Origin: Serratia fonticola
GTDB lineage: Bacteria > Pseudomonadota > Gammaproteobacteria > Enterobacterales > Enterobacteriaceae
Length of the DNA stretch: 64,000 nt
Direction: 5' to 3'
Assembly: GCF_006715025.1 (NCBI RefSeq)
Contig: NZ_VFMK01000001.1
Location: 4,960,001-5,024,000 of the forward strand
Positions 8,809 to 17,207 of this stretch are shown piece by piece. Both the position numbers and the translations under genes were made by a program. Every line of letters starts with the position of its first letter. The stretch's first letter is position 1. The notes under the pieces are model-generated. The model was not told the origin of the DNA, did no database searches, and saw only the letters and a program-made list of their open reading frames with translations.

Positions 8809-9543
8809 TCACCCTTCATGCAGACCACACTCACGCTTCAGGCCGAAGAAGCGGGTTTCTTCTTCACTCATACCTTCTTCCCATTTACGGGTAGTATGGG
8901 TATCGCCAACCGAAAGATAGCCTTGATCCCATAGCGGGTGATAGCTCAGCCCATGTTCGGTCAGATACTGGTAAATCTGGCGATTATCCCAATCGATGAT
9001 CGGCAGGATTTTAAAGACCCCACGCTGCACCGCCAACACCGGCAGATTGGCACGGCTACCCGATTGCTCACGGCGCAGACCGGCAAACCAGGTTTGGGCA
9101 CCCAGCGTTTCCAGAGCGCGGTTCATCGGCTCAACCTTGTTGATCTGGTTGTACTTTTCGATCCCTTCTACGCCCTGCTCCCACAGTTTGCCGTAACGCG
9201 CTTCCTGCCAGGCGGGTGAATGCTCGGCTCGGAATACCTGCAGGTTCAGGTTCAGTTTGTCAGCCAGTTGGTCGATAAACTGGTAGGTTTCTGGGAACAG
9301 ATAGCCGGTATCGGTCAGGATCACCGGGATATTCGGCTTGATGCGCGTGACCAGGTGCAAACAGACCGCCGCCTGAATACCAAAACTGGAAGAGAGCACA
9401 AACTCCCCTGGCAGATGTTCCAGCGCCCAGGCAACCCTTTCCTGCGCGGAAAGCTGCTCCAACTGGCCATTAATGGCCGCCAGTGCCAGCGCCTGTCCGG
9501 ATTTCGGTAGCGCATTCAGCGCCGCCAGATCCCATTCAGCCAT
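8809..9543 (-). CDS. cysH: Phosphoadenylylsulfate (PAPS) reductase
   Basis: Reduces PAPS to sulfite with thioredoxin. The catalytic ECGLH motif is at residues 238-242 of 244, two residues from the C-terminus. PP-loop-type sequence SSSFGIQAAV and the LTDTGYLFPETY segment are typical of the family. I choose the ATG at 9543 (MAEWDLAALN): it gives 244 residues as in E. coli and has TCAGGAG upstream. A longer in-frame start at 9702 would translate the palindromic repeat and is rejected. It is the last gene of cysJIH, separated from cysI by a 182-bp spacer. Confidence 0.97.
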   Translation of the reverse strand: MAEWDLAALNALPKSGQALALAAINGQLEQLSAQERVAWALEHLPGEFVLSSSFGIQAAVCLHLVTRIKPNIPVILTDTGYLFPETYQFIDQLADKLNLNLQVFRAEHSPAWQEARYGKLWEQGVEGIEKYNQINKVEPMNRALETLGAQTWFAGLRREQSGSRANLPVLAVQRGVFKILPIIDWDNRQIYQYLTEHGLSYHPLWDQGYLSVGDTHTTRKWEEGMSEEETRFFGLKRECGLHEG

Positions 9544-9573
9544 AATGCGAACTCCTGAAAATGATGATGATTT

Positions 9574-9690
9574 CCCCCCAACCCTCTCCCCAAGGGAGAG
9601 GGGGCAAACCGTGCTCTCAATTAGCACTTGCCCTTGTTGAGCCTGCAAACTCGAATTATTCCCTCTCCCTTTGGAGGAGGGGGAGAGACA
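9574..9690. repeat. REP-like palindromes in the cysI-cysH spacer
   Basis: CCCTCTCCC, CAA and GGGAGAGGG form a perfect 9-bp palindrome at 9582-9602. A second, imperfect one starts with CCCTCTCCC at 9661. They belong to the same family as the palindromes that bound the 125-bp units near 801-2464. Lying inside an operon, they could form an mRNA hairpin that protects the upstream cysJI message or reduces read-through into cysH. Confidence 0.75.
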
Positions 9691-9725
9691 AATAATAGGC
9701 ACTCAACTCAAATGCCCCTTCGATG

Positions 9726-11441
9726 TTAGTCCCAGAAATCCTGCGCAGGGTCCACCACCGGCCGGATAATTCCGCTACGGAGAGTGAAATCACCAAACCC
9801 TTCCCCCACAGTGCGTTCAGTTGCCCAGCGGCCTACCAGTTGGTCGATATTCTGCAGAATTTCTTCTTCGTTGATATTTTCACGGTACATACGTGGAATA
9901 CGCGTGCCTTCGCGGTTACCGCCCAGATGCAGGTTATAGCGGCCAATCGCTTTACCGACCAGGCCAATCTCCGCCAACAGTGCGCGGCCGCAGCCATTCG
10001 GACAGCCCGTGACACGCAACACGATATGTTCATCCCCTACGCCATGCTGGTACATGATGCTTTCCACCTTGGTGACAAACTCCGGCAGGAAGCGTTCGGC
10101 CTCCGCCATGGCCAGTGGACAGGTAGGATAGGAGACACAAGCCATGGAGTTTTTACGCTGCTCAGTGATCGCGTCATCCATCAGACCATGCTGGCGAGCC
10201 AGTGCTTCAATCTTAGCTTTCTCATTTTCCGGCACGCCAGCCACGATCAGGTTCTGGTTGGCCGTCAGGCGGAAGTCACCTTTGTGGATCCTGGCGATCT
10301 CGGCCACGCCGGTTTTCAGCGGGCGCCCCGGATAATCCAACAAGCGGCCATTTTCTATAAACAGCGTCAGATGCCAATGGTTATCGATGCCCTTCACCCA
10401 ACCAATGCGATCGCCACGGCCGGTAAATGCATATGGGCGTACCGGTTCAAAAGTGATACCCGCCCGCTTTTCTACTTCGGCACGGAAGGTATCAACCCCT
10501 ACACGCTCCAGGGTGTATTTGGTTTTGGCATTTTTGCGATCGGTACGGTTACCCCAGTCACGCTGGGTGGTCACCACCGCCTCCGCTACCGCAAGCGTAT
10601 GTTCAAGCGGGATATAGCCGAACTCGCTTGCCGTACGTGCATAGGTTTTTTTGTTACCATGATCGATAGACAGCCCGCCACCAACCAACAGGTTAAATCC
10701 CACCAGCTTGCCGTTTTCCGCAATAGCCACGAAGTTCATGTCATTGGCGTGCAAATCAACGTCGTTCTGCGGTGGAATGACCACCGTGGTTTTAAACTTG
10801 CGTGGCAGATAGGTCGCCCCCAGGATCGGCTCTTCATCCGTGGTGGCGATCTTTTCTTTATCCAGCCATACCTCGGCATAAGCACGCGTACGCGGCAGCA
10901 GATGCTCGGAAATTTTCTTCGCCCATTCGTACGCCTCCTGGTGCAGTTCAGACTCCACCGGGTTCGAGGTACAGAGCACGTTGCGGTTGACGTCGTTGGC
11001 CGTTGCCAGCGCATCCAACCCCAAACGATTGAGTAACTGATGGGCCGGTTTCACGTTGCCTTTCAAAATACCGTGAAACTGAAATGTCTGCCGGTTGGTG
11101 ATACGGATGCTGCCGTACAGCGTGCTTTCCTCGGCAAACTTATCGATACCTAACCATTGCTGCGGGGTAATGATCCCCCCCGGCAGGCGGCAGCGCAGCA
11201 TCATGGCATGGCGCGGTTCGAGTTTTTGCTCGGCACGTTCGGCGCGAATATCCCGATCGTCCTGCTGGTACATGCCGTGGAAACGGATCAGCAGGAAGTT
11301 ATCGCCGTTAAAACCACCGGTAAGGCCATCATTTAAATCTGCGGCGATGGTTCCACGCAGGAAATTACTGTCTTTCTTCAAGCGCTCGGCGTCGACCAGT
11401 TTGCCTTCAACCACCAGAGGCCCAGGGTGTTTATCACTCAT
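9726..11441 (-). CDS. cysI: Sulfite reductase, hemoprotein beta subunit
   Basis: The siroheme and 4Fe-4S subunit that reduces sulfite to sulfide with electrons from CysJ. It has 571 residues (E. coli 570). The cluster cysteines are seen in YPTCPLAMAEAE and TGCPNGCGRA in the C-terminal third, and both ferredoxin-like nitrite/sulfite reductase repeats are present. Its ATG overlaps the cysJ stop by one base (TGATG), indicating translational coupling. Siroheme would come from CysG of the neighbouring operon. Confidence 0.98.
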   Translation of the reverse strand: MSDKHPGPLVVEGKLVDAERLKKDSNFLRGTIAADLNDGLTGGFNGDNFLLIRFHGMYQQDDRDIRAERAEQKLEPRHAMMLRCRLPGGIITPQQWLGIDKFAEESTLYGSIRITNRQTFQFHGILKGNVKPAHQLLNRLGLDALATANDVNRNVLCTSNPVESELHQEAYEWAKKISEHLLPRTRAYAEVWLDKEKIATTDEEPILGATYLPRKFKTTVVIPPQNDVDLHANDMNFVAIAENGKLVGFNLLVGGGLSIDHGNKKTYARTASEFGYIPLEHTLAVAEAVVTTQRDWGNRTDRKNAKTKYTLERVGVDTFRAEVEKRAGITFEPVRPYAFTGRGDRIGWVKGIDNHWHLTLFIENGRLLDYPGRPLKTGVAEIARIHKGDFRLTANQNLIVAGVPENEKAKIEALARQHGLMDDAITEQRKNSMACVSYPTCPLAMAEAERFLPEFVTKVESIMYQHGVGDEHIVLRVTGCPNGCGRALLAEIGLVGKAIGRYNLHLGGNREGTRIPRMYRENINEEEILQNIDQLVGRWATERTVGEGFGDFTLRSGIIRPVVDPAQDFWD

Positions 11442-13240
11442 CAGTAAACATCTCGCTGATAACGGCGCTCAAGGCGCAGCTCACTTAAAAATTCATCTGC
11501 CTGCTCGGTATCCATACCACCGTGCTCGGCCACCAGTGCTATTAATGTGTTTTCAACGTCTTTCGCCATGCGGTTGGCATCGCCGCAGACATAAATGTGC
11601 GCGCCTTCCTGGATCCAGCGCCAAACTTCCGCCCCTTGCTCACGCAGTTTGTCCTGCACATAGACCTTATGCGCCTGGTCACGCGACCAGGCCAGATCGA
11701 TACGGGTCAGCAGGCCATCTTTCACATAGCGCTGCCATTCAACCTGATACAAAAAGTCTTCGGTAAAATGCGGGTTGCCAAAGAACAACCAGTTTTTACC
11801 TTCAGCCCCCTCGGCTTCACGCTGCTGCATAAAAGCGCGGAAGGGGGCAATGCCGGTACCCGGACCAATCATGATCACCGGCGTGTGCGGATTGGCGGGC
11901 AAACGGAAGTTTTCGTTATGCTCGATAAACACGCGCAGATCCCCCTCTTCTTCCAGGCGATCGGCCAGGAATCCGGAGGCTCCGCCAGTGCGGGCACGGC
12001 CTTCAATCTCGTAACGCACCACGCCAACGGTGATGTGCACTTCGTTTTCACTTTCCGCCTGCGAGGAGGCGATGGAATAGAGCCGAGGAGTCAGCGGACG
12101 CAGCAGGCTAACCAACTGTTCCGCAGTCAGATCCGCAGGGGCTTGCCGCGCCATATCGACAATCGGCGTATTGTGCGCGTAGTGCTGCAGTTTGGTTTTA
12201 TCTGCCAGCAGGCCAATCAGCTTTTCATCTCGCGACAGCGCTGCATATTTCTCGACAATCAACGTGGTGTTCTGCGTCAGTTCGAAGTGGCTGCGCAGTG
12301 CCTCGCGTAATGGCAGCGCTTTCCCCTCCACCTCAACCAACTCGTCGCCCTTCAGCCACAAGAGCTGCACCAGTTCATCCACCAAGGCGGGATCGTTATC
12401 AAACCAGACGCCCAGCGCGTCTCCAGGTTGATAGCGCAGACCTGAAGCCCCTAAATCGATTTCGATATGGCGCACATCTTTATCCGAACCACGGCCAGTG
12501 ATCTTTTGCTTTACCGCCAGTTGCGCAGTTAACGGTTGTTCTTTGCTGTAAGGGCTGCTGTCCAACAGATCGACCGCACCACTCGCCAATGCTGCCGGAG
12601 CGCTGTTTTCCGCTGGTGCCCGTGCTTTCAAAACCTCCACCACCTGTTTGCGCCAGGCAGTCGCCAGTTCCTGATAGTCCACATCCGCATCAATGCGCTC
12701 CACCAGACGCTCAGCCCCCAGTTCCGCCAGTTTGGCGTCGAAATCCTTACCGGACTGGCAGAAGTTCTCATAAGAGCTATCTCCCAGGCCAAATACGGCA
12801 AAGGCGGTGTCATTCAGTCTCGGGGCTTTTTTCGAATGCAGGAATTTATGCAACGCGACGGCCTCTTCTGCCGGCTCCCCTTCCCCTTGTGTAGAAGCCA
12901 CCACCACCAGCAGGCGCTCCTGAGCGATTTGCTTGAACTTATAGTCACCAGCATTAACCAGGGTGACGCTCAACTTTGCCGCCAGCAAATCGTCACGTAG
13001 CTGTTCAGCCAGACGACGCGCATTGCCGGTCTGGGAGGCTGAAATCAGGGTGATGCTGGCCGCTGCTGGCGCCGGTGCGGGAGTGGCAACCACGCCGGGT
13101 TGCTGATTAACCATGCCCCAGAAGTAACCAGACAGCCACGCCAGTTGCGTTGGGGAATATTCCCCAATTGCGGCCTGTAAACGCGCCAGCTGTTCGGGTG
13201 TCAGCGGGAGCAAAGATGTGGGAGGAACCTGAGTCGTCAT
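11441..13240 (-). CDS. cysJ: Sulfite reductase, flavoprotein alpha subunit
   Basis: Transfers electrons from NADPH through FAD and FMN to CysI. Its 599 residues match E. coli CysJ. An N-terminal flavodoxin domain with SASQTGNARRLAEQL (about residues 68-82) is followed by the FAD-binding region with RLYSIASSQ, the NADPH-binding segment GPGTGIAPFRAF, and the terminal ERRYQRDVY. It is the first gene of cysJIH; the promoter lies in the 513-bp gap before queD. Confidence 0.98.
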   Translation of the reverse strand: MTTQVPPTSLLPLTPEQLARLQAAIGEYSPTQLAWLSGYFWGMVNQQPGVVATPAPAPAAASITLISASQTGNARRLAEQLRDDLLAAKLSVTLVNAGDYKFKQIAQERLLVVVASTQGEGEPAEEAVALHKFLHSKKAPRLNDTAFAVFGLGDSSYENFCQSGKDFDAKLAELGAERLVERIDADVDYQELATAWRKQVVEVLKARAPAENSAPAALASGAVDLLDSSPYSKEQPLTAQLAVKQKITGRGSDKDVRHIEIDLGASGLRYQPGDALGVWFDNDPALVDELVQLLWLKGDELVEVEGKALPLREALRSHFELTQNTTLIVEKYAALSRDEKLIGLLADKTKLQHYAHNTPIVDMARQAPADLTAEQLVSLLRPLTPRLYSIASSQAESENEVHITVGVVRYEIEGRARTGGASGFLADRLEEEGDLRVFIEHNENFRLPANPHTPVIMIGPGTGIAPFRAFMQQREAEGAEGKNWLFFGNPHFTEDFLYQVEWQRYVKDGLLTRIDLAWSRDQAHKVYVQDKLREQGAEVWRWIQEGAHIYVCGDANRMAKDVENTLIALVAEHGGMDTEQADEFLSELRLERRYQRDVY

Positions 13241-13753
13241 CGCGGTACGGATATCCTATGCTTAGCCAGTGTCAGTCGCTGTATTGTCGTGGTATATGTC
13301 CTGAAGAGACCAGGAGAGTGTGTAAGGTTACCGAGCGTCATTGCAACGATTAAATAAGGGATAGCAATAAATAATAACCAAAATGACTAAGCGGTTTTTC
13401 TGGTAAGGGATAACGGCTAAACCGTTAGAAGTTTATTTTTAATTTATTGATAAATAATGTCTTATTTTATGAAAAACTGAATGAATCGCATTTACGGTTG
13501 ATTGTGGTATCCGATTGTTGCAATCCTGCCCAAATAAAAATAAGCAATGACACCGCGAACAGAACGCTATCACGGCATACGCCATGGATTTCAAGTTACA
13601 AGCCTGTTTTCCACAGGTGCCATCTTAAGTCAGTAACCGGGAAAAACATGTGCAGCGAATAACGCTGTAACATGAAAGGCGGCGGGTATACATGGCAACG
13701 ACAGCGGCTTTCCGGTACTATTCCGCGGTTTTTGAGTTAATGAGGCCGTAATA
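13241..13753. promoter_or_regulatory. Divergent cysJIH/queD upstream region
   Basis: A 513-bp gap without a credible gene. It must hold the cysJIH promoter (probably with CysB sites) and the queD promoter. The part next to cysJ is AT-rich (about 13340-13470). The queD-proximal part is occupied by an ERIC-like element at 13577-13690. I cannot assign exact promoter boxes. Confidence 0.5.
13577..13690. repeat. Degenerate ERIC element upstream of queD
   Basis: About 114 bp bounded by imperfect inverted repeats: ATACGCCATGGATTTCAAG at the left and CATGAAAGGCGGCGGGTATA at the right. Internal pieces such as AAGTCAGTAACCGGG and TGCAGCGAATAA recall the ERIC core. The termini match those of the clearer ERIC copies at 26312, 59355 and 62051. 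It ends 63 bp before the queD ATG and so probably lies within or near its leader. Confidence 0.7.
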
Positions 13754-14116
13754 ATGGCAACCACGCTGTTTAAAGATTTTCAGTTTGAAGCCGCACACCA
13801 CCTGCCAAACGTGCCGGAGGGCCACAAATGCGGTCGTTTGCACGGGCATTCGTTTATGGTGCGTCTGGAAGTAACCGGGGAAGTCGATGCGCACACCGGC
13901 TGGGTGATGGATTTTGCCGAACTTAAGGCCGCGTTCAAGCCGATCTGGCAACGTCTGGATCACTATTATCTGAACGATATTCCTGGGTTGGAAAACCCTA
14001 CCAGCGAAGTGCTTGCCGCCTGGATCTGGCAGCAGTTGAAACCACAACTGCCAGAATTGTCGGCAGTGATGGTTAAAGAGACCTGCACCGCAGGTTGCGT
14101 GTATAAAGGCGAGTAA
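13754..14116 (+). CDS. queD: 6-carboxy-5,6,7,8-tetrahydropterin synthase
   Basis: The first dedicated step of queuosine/7-deazaguanine synthesis: converts dihydroneopterin triphosphate to carboxytetrahydropterin. It has 120 residues. Zinc-binding histidines lie in FEAAHHLP (residue 15 or 16) and RLHGHSF (H30, H32), with catalytic Cys26 between them in GHKCG. queE, which acts two steps later, is the next gene but on the opposite strand. An ERIC-like element lies just upstream. Confidence 0.96.
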   Translation: MATTLFKDFQFEAAHHLPNVPEGHKCGRLHGHSFMVRLEVTGEVDAHTGWVMDFAELKAAFKPIWQRLDHYYLNDIPGLENPTSEVLAAWIWQQLKPQLPELSAVMVKETCTAGCVYKGE

Positions 14117-14135
14117 AGCACGCAGAGACCTTTCC

Positions 14136-14154
14136 AACTGGCGGCGCGCCAGTT
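14136..14154. terminator. Hairpin downstream of queD
   Basis: AACTGGC, a GGCGC loop and GCCAGTT form a perfect 7-bp stem 20 bases after the queD stop. No T run follows, so it may be only a weak terminator or an mRNA 3'-end structure. Confidence 0.5.
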
Positions 14155-14320
14155 TGGATATGGGCAGCACGCAACAACTGCAGCATACACGTAGCATATG
14201 AGGGTGACTCACTTTGTTTGCCCTGACCGGCACTCAAAGGAAAATCCTTTATCTGAGCAACCCTGATTCAAAATGGCATGTGAGAGTATGCCTGAAATAA
14301 TTGGCGCTGCTCCGTGGGCC

Positions 14321-14365
14321 AAGTAACGTAGCCAACACAGATGCAGCTTCAATCAGGACGGGTAT
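14321..14365. repeat. ERIC fragment at the queE 3' end
   Basis: The sequence GTAGCCAACACAGATGCAG followed by GGACGGGTAT matches the right end of the ERIC consensus. Its terminal bases reach the queE stop codon (14365-14367). The left part of the queD-queE gap is too diverged to call a full element. Confidence 0.55.
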
Positions 14366-15036
14366 CAGGCAATATTCAAATACTTATGCGTCTGCATCGA
14401 AAGCCGCCAATTGCGGGCAATGCAGGTTTCAATACATAACCGCGTCGCCTCTTCTTTCTGGCTGATAGGCTGCAGGGCAATAATACGGTGTTTTTCGTCG
14501 TGTAACCTGGCCAGTAACTGGTCCAGTGCTGCAATATCTCGCTCACGCCCCACCGGGTGCTTGATCTCGTCGGCCCGCATCAGCGCCTGATCCAATACTT
14601 TTAATCCCCCGCGCATGTTTACTTTAGGTGAAACGGTCACCCAGGTATTCGGAGAGCAACGCACCTCATGGGTGCCACTGGTTTCTATCTGGCAACCGTA
14701 GCCGCTGTTCTCAAGCAATGTGGTCAGCGAGGTCAGATCGTAGAGACAGGGTTCACCGCCGGTGATAACAATATGGCGGGCGGTATAGCCCTGCTGCTGG
14801 ATCACTGCGAGCAGTTGTTCCGCGCTGGCGGCCCCCCAAGCATCGCTTTCGGCGGTTTTCACCAGGATCTGATGCATATCCACTTCCCGATTCGCGATCT
14901 TTTCCCAGGTATGTTTGGTATCACACCAGCTGCAACCGACCGGGCAGCCTTGCAGACGGATAAAAATTGCCGGAACGCCGGTGAAGTAGCCTTCACCCTG
15001 CAAGGTCTGGAACATTTCGTTAATCGGGTATTGCAT
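14365..15036 (-). CDS. queE: 7-carboxy-7-deazaguanine synthase (radical SAM)
   Basis: Radical-SAM enzyme that rearranges carboxytetrahydropterin to 7-carboxy-7-deazaguanine in queuosine synthesis. The 4Fe-4S motif is CPVGCSWC at residues 31-38 (CX3CX2C spacing as in known QueE). I choose ATG at 15036 (MQYPINEMFQ), giving 223 residues as in E. coli; an ATG eight codons upstream at 15060 is possible. It is convergent with queD. The stop codon touches an ERIC fragment. Confidence 0.95.
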   Translation of the reverse strand: MQYPINEMFQTLQGEGYFTGVPAIFIRLQGCPVGCSWCDTKHTWEKIANREVDMHQILVKTAESDAWGAASAEQLLAVIQQQGYTARHIVITGGEPCLYDLTSLTTLLENSGYGCQIETSGTHEVRCSPNTWVTVSPKVNMRGGLKVLDQALMRADEIKHPVGRERDIAALDQLLARLHDEKHRIIALQPISQKEEATRLCIETCIARNWRLSMQTHKYLNIA

Positions 15037-15457
15037 GGTTTTCTCAATCTGAATGGGCATGCCCGTTGTTTTTCAAACTGTGCGGCACAGAGATGTACAA
15101 ATGCCACCGCACAAACCTACGCTAGCGCGGTCAGCTTGAAATCTTTCGGGTATAAAAAGTCATTATCGCAGATCCTGGTCAGGCATCCAAAGCCGGTAAA
15201 TTGTATTAAATTTTATCGTCTCGGGCTGCACCCAGCATTTTTCTCCAGATAATTTGCACATTGATGATCTTTCCCCCAAACACCAGCGCATTTTGATAGC
15301 ATAATCCGCCAACGAAAATAAACATTTTCGCAACATATAAGATAAAACTATTTGACATAAATCTCGACACACCGCAGATGTATAGACAGGAAAATACAAG
15401 CTAAGCGCAGTTTCGACGCGCTATCCACCTACATCATATCTGTGTTTCGAGGGGACT
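15037..15457. promoter_or_regulatory. Divergent upstream region of queE and the MFS transporter
   Basis: About 420 bp with no convincing gene, AT-rich in its right half (15290-15400). A TTGACA hexamer occurs at 15352-15357, but no -10 box lies at the right distance. It should contain both promoters; nothing more can be assigned. Confidence 0.4.
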
Positions 15458-16792
15458 ATGGCTCACATCACTGAGTTGAACATTCAACAGGCTATCGACG
15501 ACAGCAAGTTTTCGCTGTTCCATTGGACCTTAATCATTCTGGGCTTCCTGATCCTGGCCATTGATGGCTATGACACCGCAGCGATGGGCTATATCGCCCC
15601 CTCGGTGGCCAAAGACTGGGGGATCGTCAAACAGGATCTTGGGCCGGTATTGAGCGCCGCGCTGCTCGGTCTTTCGTTAGGAGCCTTGATTGCCGGGCCC
15701 ATTTCCGACCGCGTTGGCCGCAAACGCGTACTGGTCTTCTCTTGTCTGTTCTTTGGCCTCTCCAGCCTGGCGACCGCCTATGCAGGCTCGCTGAATAGTC
15801 TGACGCTGTGGCGCTTTCTGACCGGTCTTGGGCTAGGGGCGGCGATGCCAAATGCCATTACGCTGATCTCGGAATATGCACCGCAGCGTTGCCGATCGCT
15901 GGCGATCAATACCATGTACTGTGGGTTCCCTTTGGGCGCGGCGGGTGGCGGTGCGATCTCGTCCTGGTTGATCCCTGCTTACGGCTGGCACAGTGTGTTA
16001 CTGCTCGGGGCTATCGCTCCACTGGTGCTCACCGTACTGTTGATCCTGCTTTTGCCGGAATCGGTAAAATATCTGGTTAACCGTGGCCAGGATGCGGCAA
16101 AAATCAGGCCGATAGCCCAACGCTTCATCAGCGATAACATCAGCCACATCACGCATTTCTATCTGTATGAAGACAAACTGGCTCTGTCGAAAACCCGAGT
16201 AGGTCTGCTGTTCAGCCGCCCTTATCTGGTGGGCACGCTGATGCTATGGTTAACCTATTTCATGGGGTTAGTGATCTACTACGTTCTGCTGAGCTGGATG
16301 CCGCTTCTGATGCAAGGGCTGGGTTATCAGTTGGAACAATCCGCCATCCTGACGTCGCTATTCACGTTTGGTGGCACGCTAGGGATCCTGGTTGCCGGTT
16401 GGTTAATGGACCGCTGGAATGCCCATAAAGTGGTTTCCACCGGGTTTGCCCTGACCGCCTTGCTGATTGTGGCGATGGCCACTGAAGATAACCATATCGT
16501 GCTGCTGGGTGCCTTTATCTTCCTGATGGGTATTACCATGAACGGGGCACAGTCCGGCCTGCAAACCCTGGCTGCCACCTTCTACCCGACGCACTGTCGT
16601 GCTACCGGCATCGCCTGGATGCAGGGTATTGGCCGCTTTGGCGGGGTCGCGGGCACCATGATGGCAGCACAACTGTTGGCCATGGCGTGGCAGGTCCAGG
16701 GGATCCTGATGTTCCTGGCGCTTCCCGCGCTGCTGGCTGCCATTGCCACGGTATTCAAAATGACACGCCCAGCGACATTACAGCCTGTTTGA
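15458..16792 (+). CDS. MFS transporter, aromatic acid:proton symporter (AAHS) type
   Basis: A 444-residue, 12-helix major facilitator. The segment DGYDTAAMGYIAPSV in helix 1 is the AAHS-family signature seen in PcaK, BenK and MhpT, where the aspartates are needed for uptake of aromatic acids. The loop 2-3 MFS motif GPISDRVGRKRV follows. The likely role is proton-coupled import of a hydroxylated benzoate or phenylpropanoate, but no aromatic catabolic gene or regulator lies nearby to define the substrate. It appears to be transcribed alone, ending at a strong hairpin. Confidence 0.88.
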   Translation: MAHITELNIQQAIDDSKFSLFHWTLIILGFLILAIDGYDTAAMGYIAPSVAKDWGIVKQDLGPVLSAALLGLSLGALIAGPISDRVGRKRVLVFSCLFFGLSSLATAYAGSLNSLTLWRFLTGLGLGAAMPNAITLISEYAPQRCRSLAINTMYCGFPLGAAGGGAISSWLIPAYGWHSVLLLGAIAPLVLTVLLILLLPESVKYLVNRGQDAAKIRPIAQRFISDNISHITHFYLYEDKLALSKTRVGLLFSRPYLVGTLMLWLTYFMGLVIYYVLLSWMPLLMQGLGYQLEQSAILTSLFTFGGTLGILVAGWLMDRWNAHKVVSTGFALTALLIVAMATEDNHIVLLGAFIFLMGITMNGAQSGLQTLAATFYPTHCRATGIAWMQGIGRFGGVAGTMMAAQLLAMAWQVQGILMFLALPALLAAIATVFKMTRPATLQPV

Positions 16793-16800
16793 GCCCTCCC

Positions 16801-16835
16801 TTTCAAGCTGCAGCGGGGTTAGCTGCAGCTTGAAA
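16801..16835 (+). terminator. Strong hairpin after the MFS transporter gene
   Basis: TTTCAAGCTGCAGC, a 7-base GGGGTTA loop and GCTGCAGCTTGAAA form a perfect 14-bp stem eight bases after the stop. There is no downstream T run, but stem strength and position suggest transcription termination. Confidence 0.65.
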
Positions 16836-17207
16836 CTCAAAGAGCATAAGCAAAGCGCTCAAATCTCCCCTCGTAATACGACTTTTTTATCGCTTCCGCT
16901 TAGTTGTAATCCATATGTAAAATTATTGTGACTTATCGCTCAAAAATGACACAATTTTAATTCATTTTTGTCGAGCAGCTCACTATTTTATCAACGCCTG
17001 CTAATGCTTTCCATGCCAATAAATGATTCAACCTACTGATATAAATAAAAAATAACTTTCTCTTATGCCTTTTTTGTTTTGTACGGGTCAGTGTTGCATA
17101 TGCTTGTACATACAAGTATATGTTAATTAACCCTATGCATTGTTATGGCTTGGTGTAGTTGTTATCAGGCCGTGAAATCTGTACCGATACTGTTTGAGGA
17201 AATAGCT
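16836..17207 (+). promoter_or_regulatory. hut operon promoter region with HutC-like operator
   Basis: This AT-rich gap holds a 26-bp near-perfect palindrome at 17097-17122 whose core, CTTGTACATACAAG, is at 17103-17116. Arms CTTGTA/TACAAG fit operators of HutC, the GntR-family repressor relieved by urocanate. A possible sigma-70 promoter frames it: TTGCAT at 17094-17099 and TATATG at 17117-17122, 17 bp apart, so the operator fills the spacer. A half-good CRP-like site, TGTGA-N6-GCTCA, is at 16927-16942. The palindrome is directly visible; the factors are inferred. Confidence 0.75.

Noticed and set aside
9544..9702. N-terminal extension of cysH through the palindromic spacer
   Set aside because: It translates REP-like DNA; the start at 9543 gives exactly the family length.
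9723..11036. 437-codon plus-strand open frame opposite cysI
   Set aside because: Antisense shadow of cysI; the cysI frame has intact catalytic motifs and family length.
15352..15357. TTGACA as the -35 box of the MFS transporter promoter
   Set aside because: No acceptable -10 hexamer occurs 16-18 bp downstream; TATAGA lies 23 bp away.
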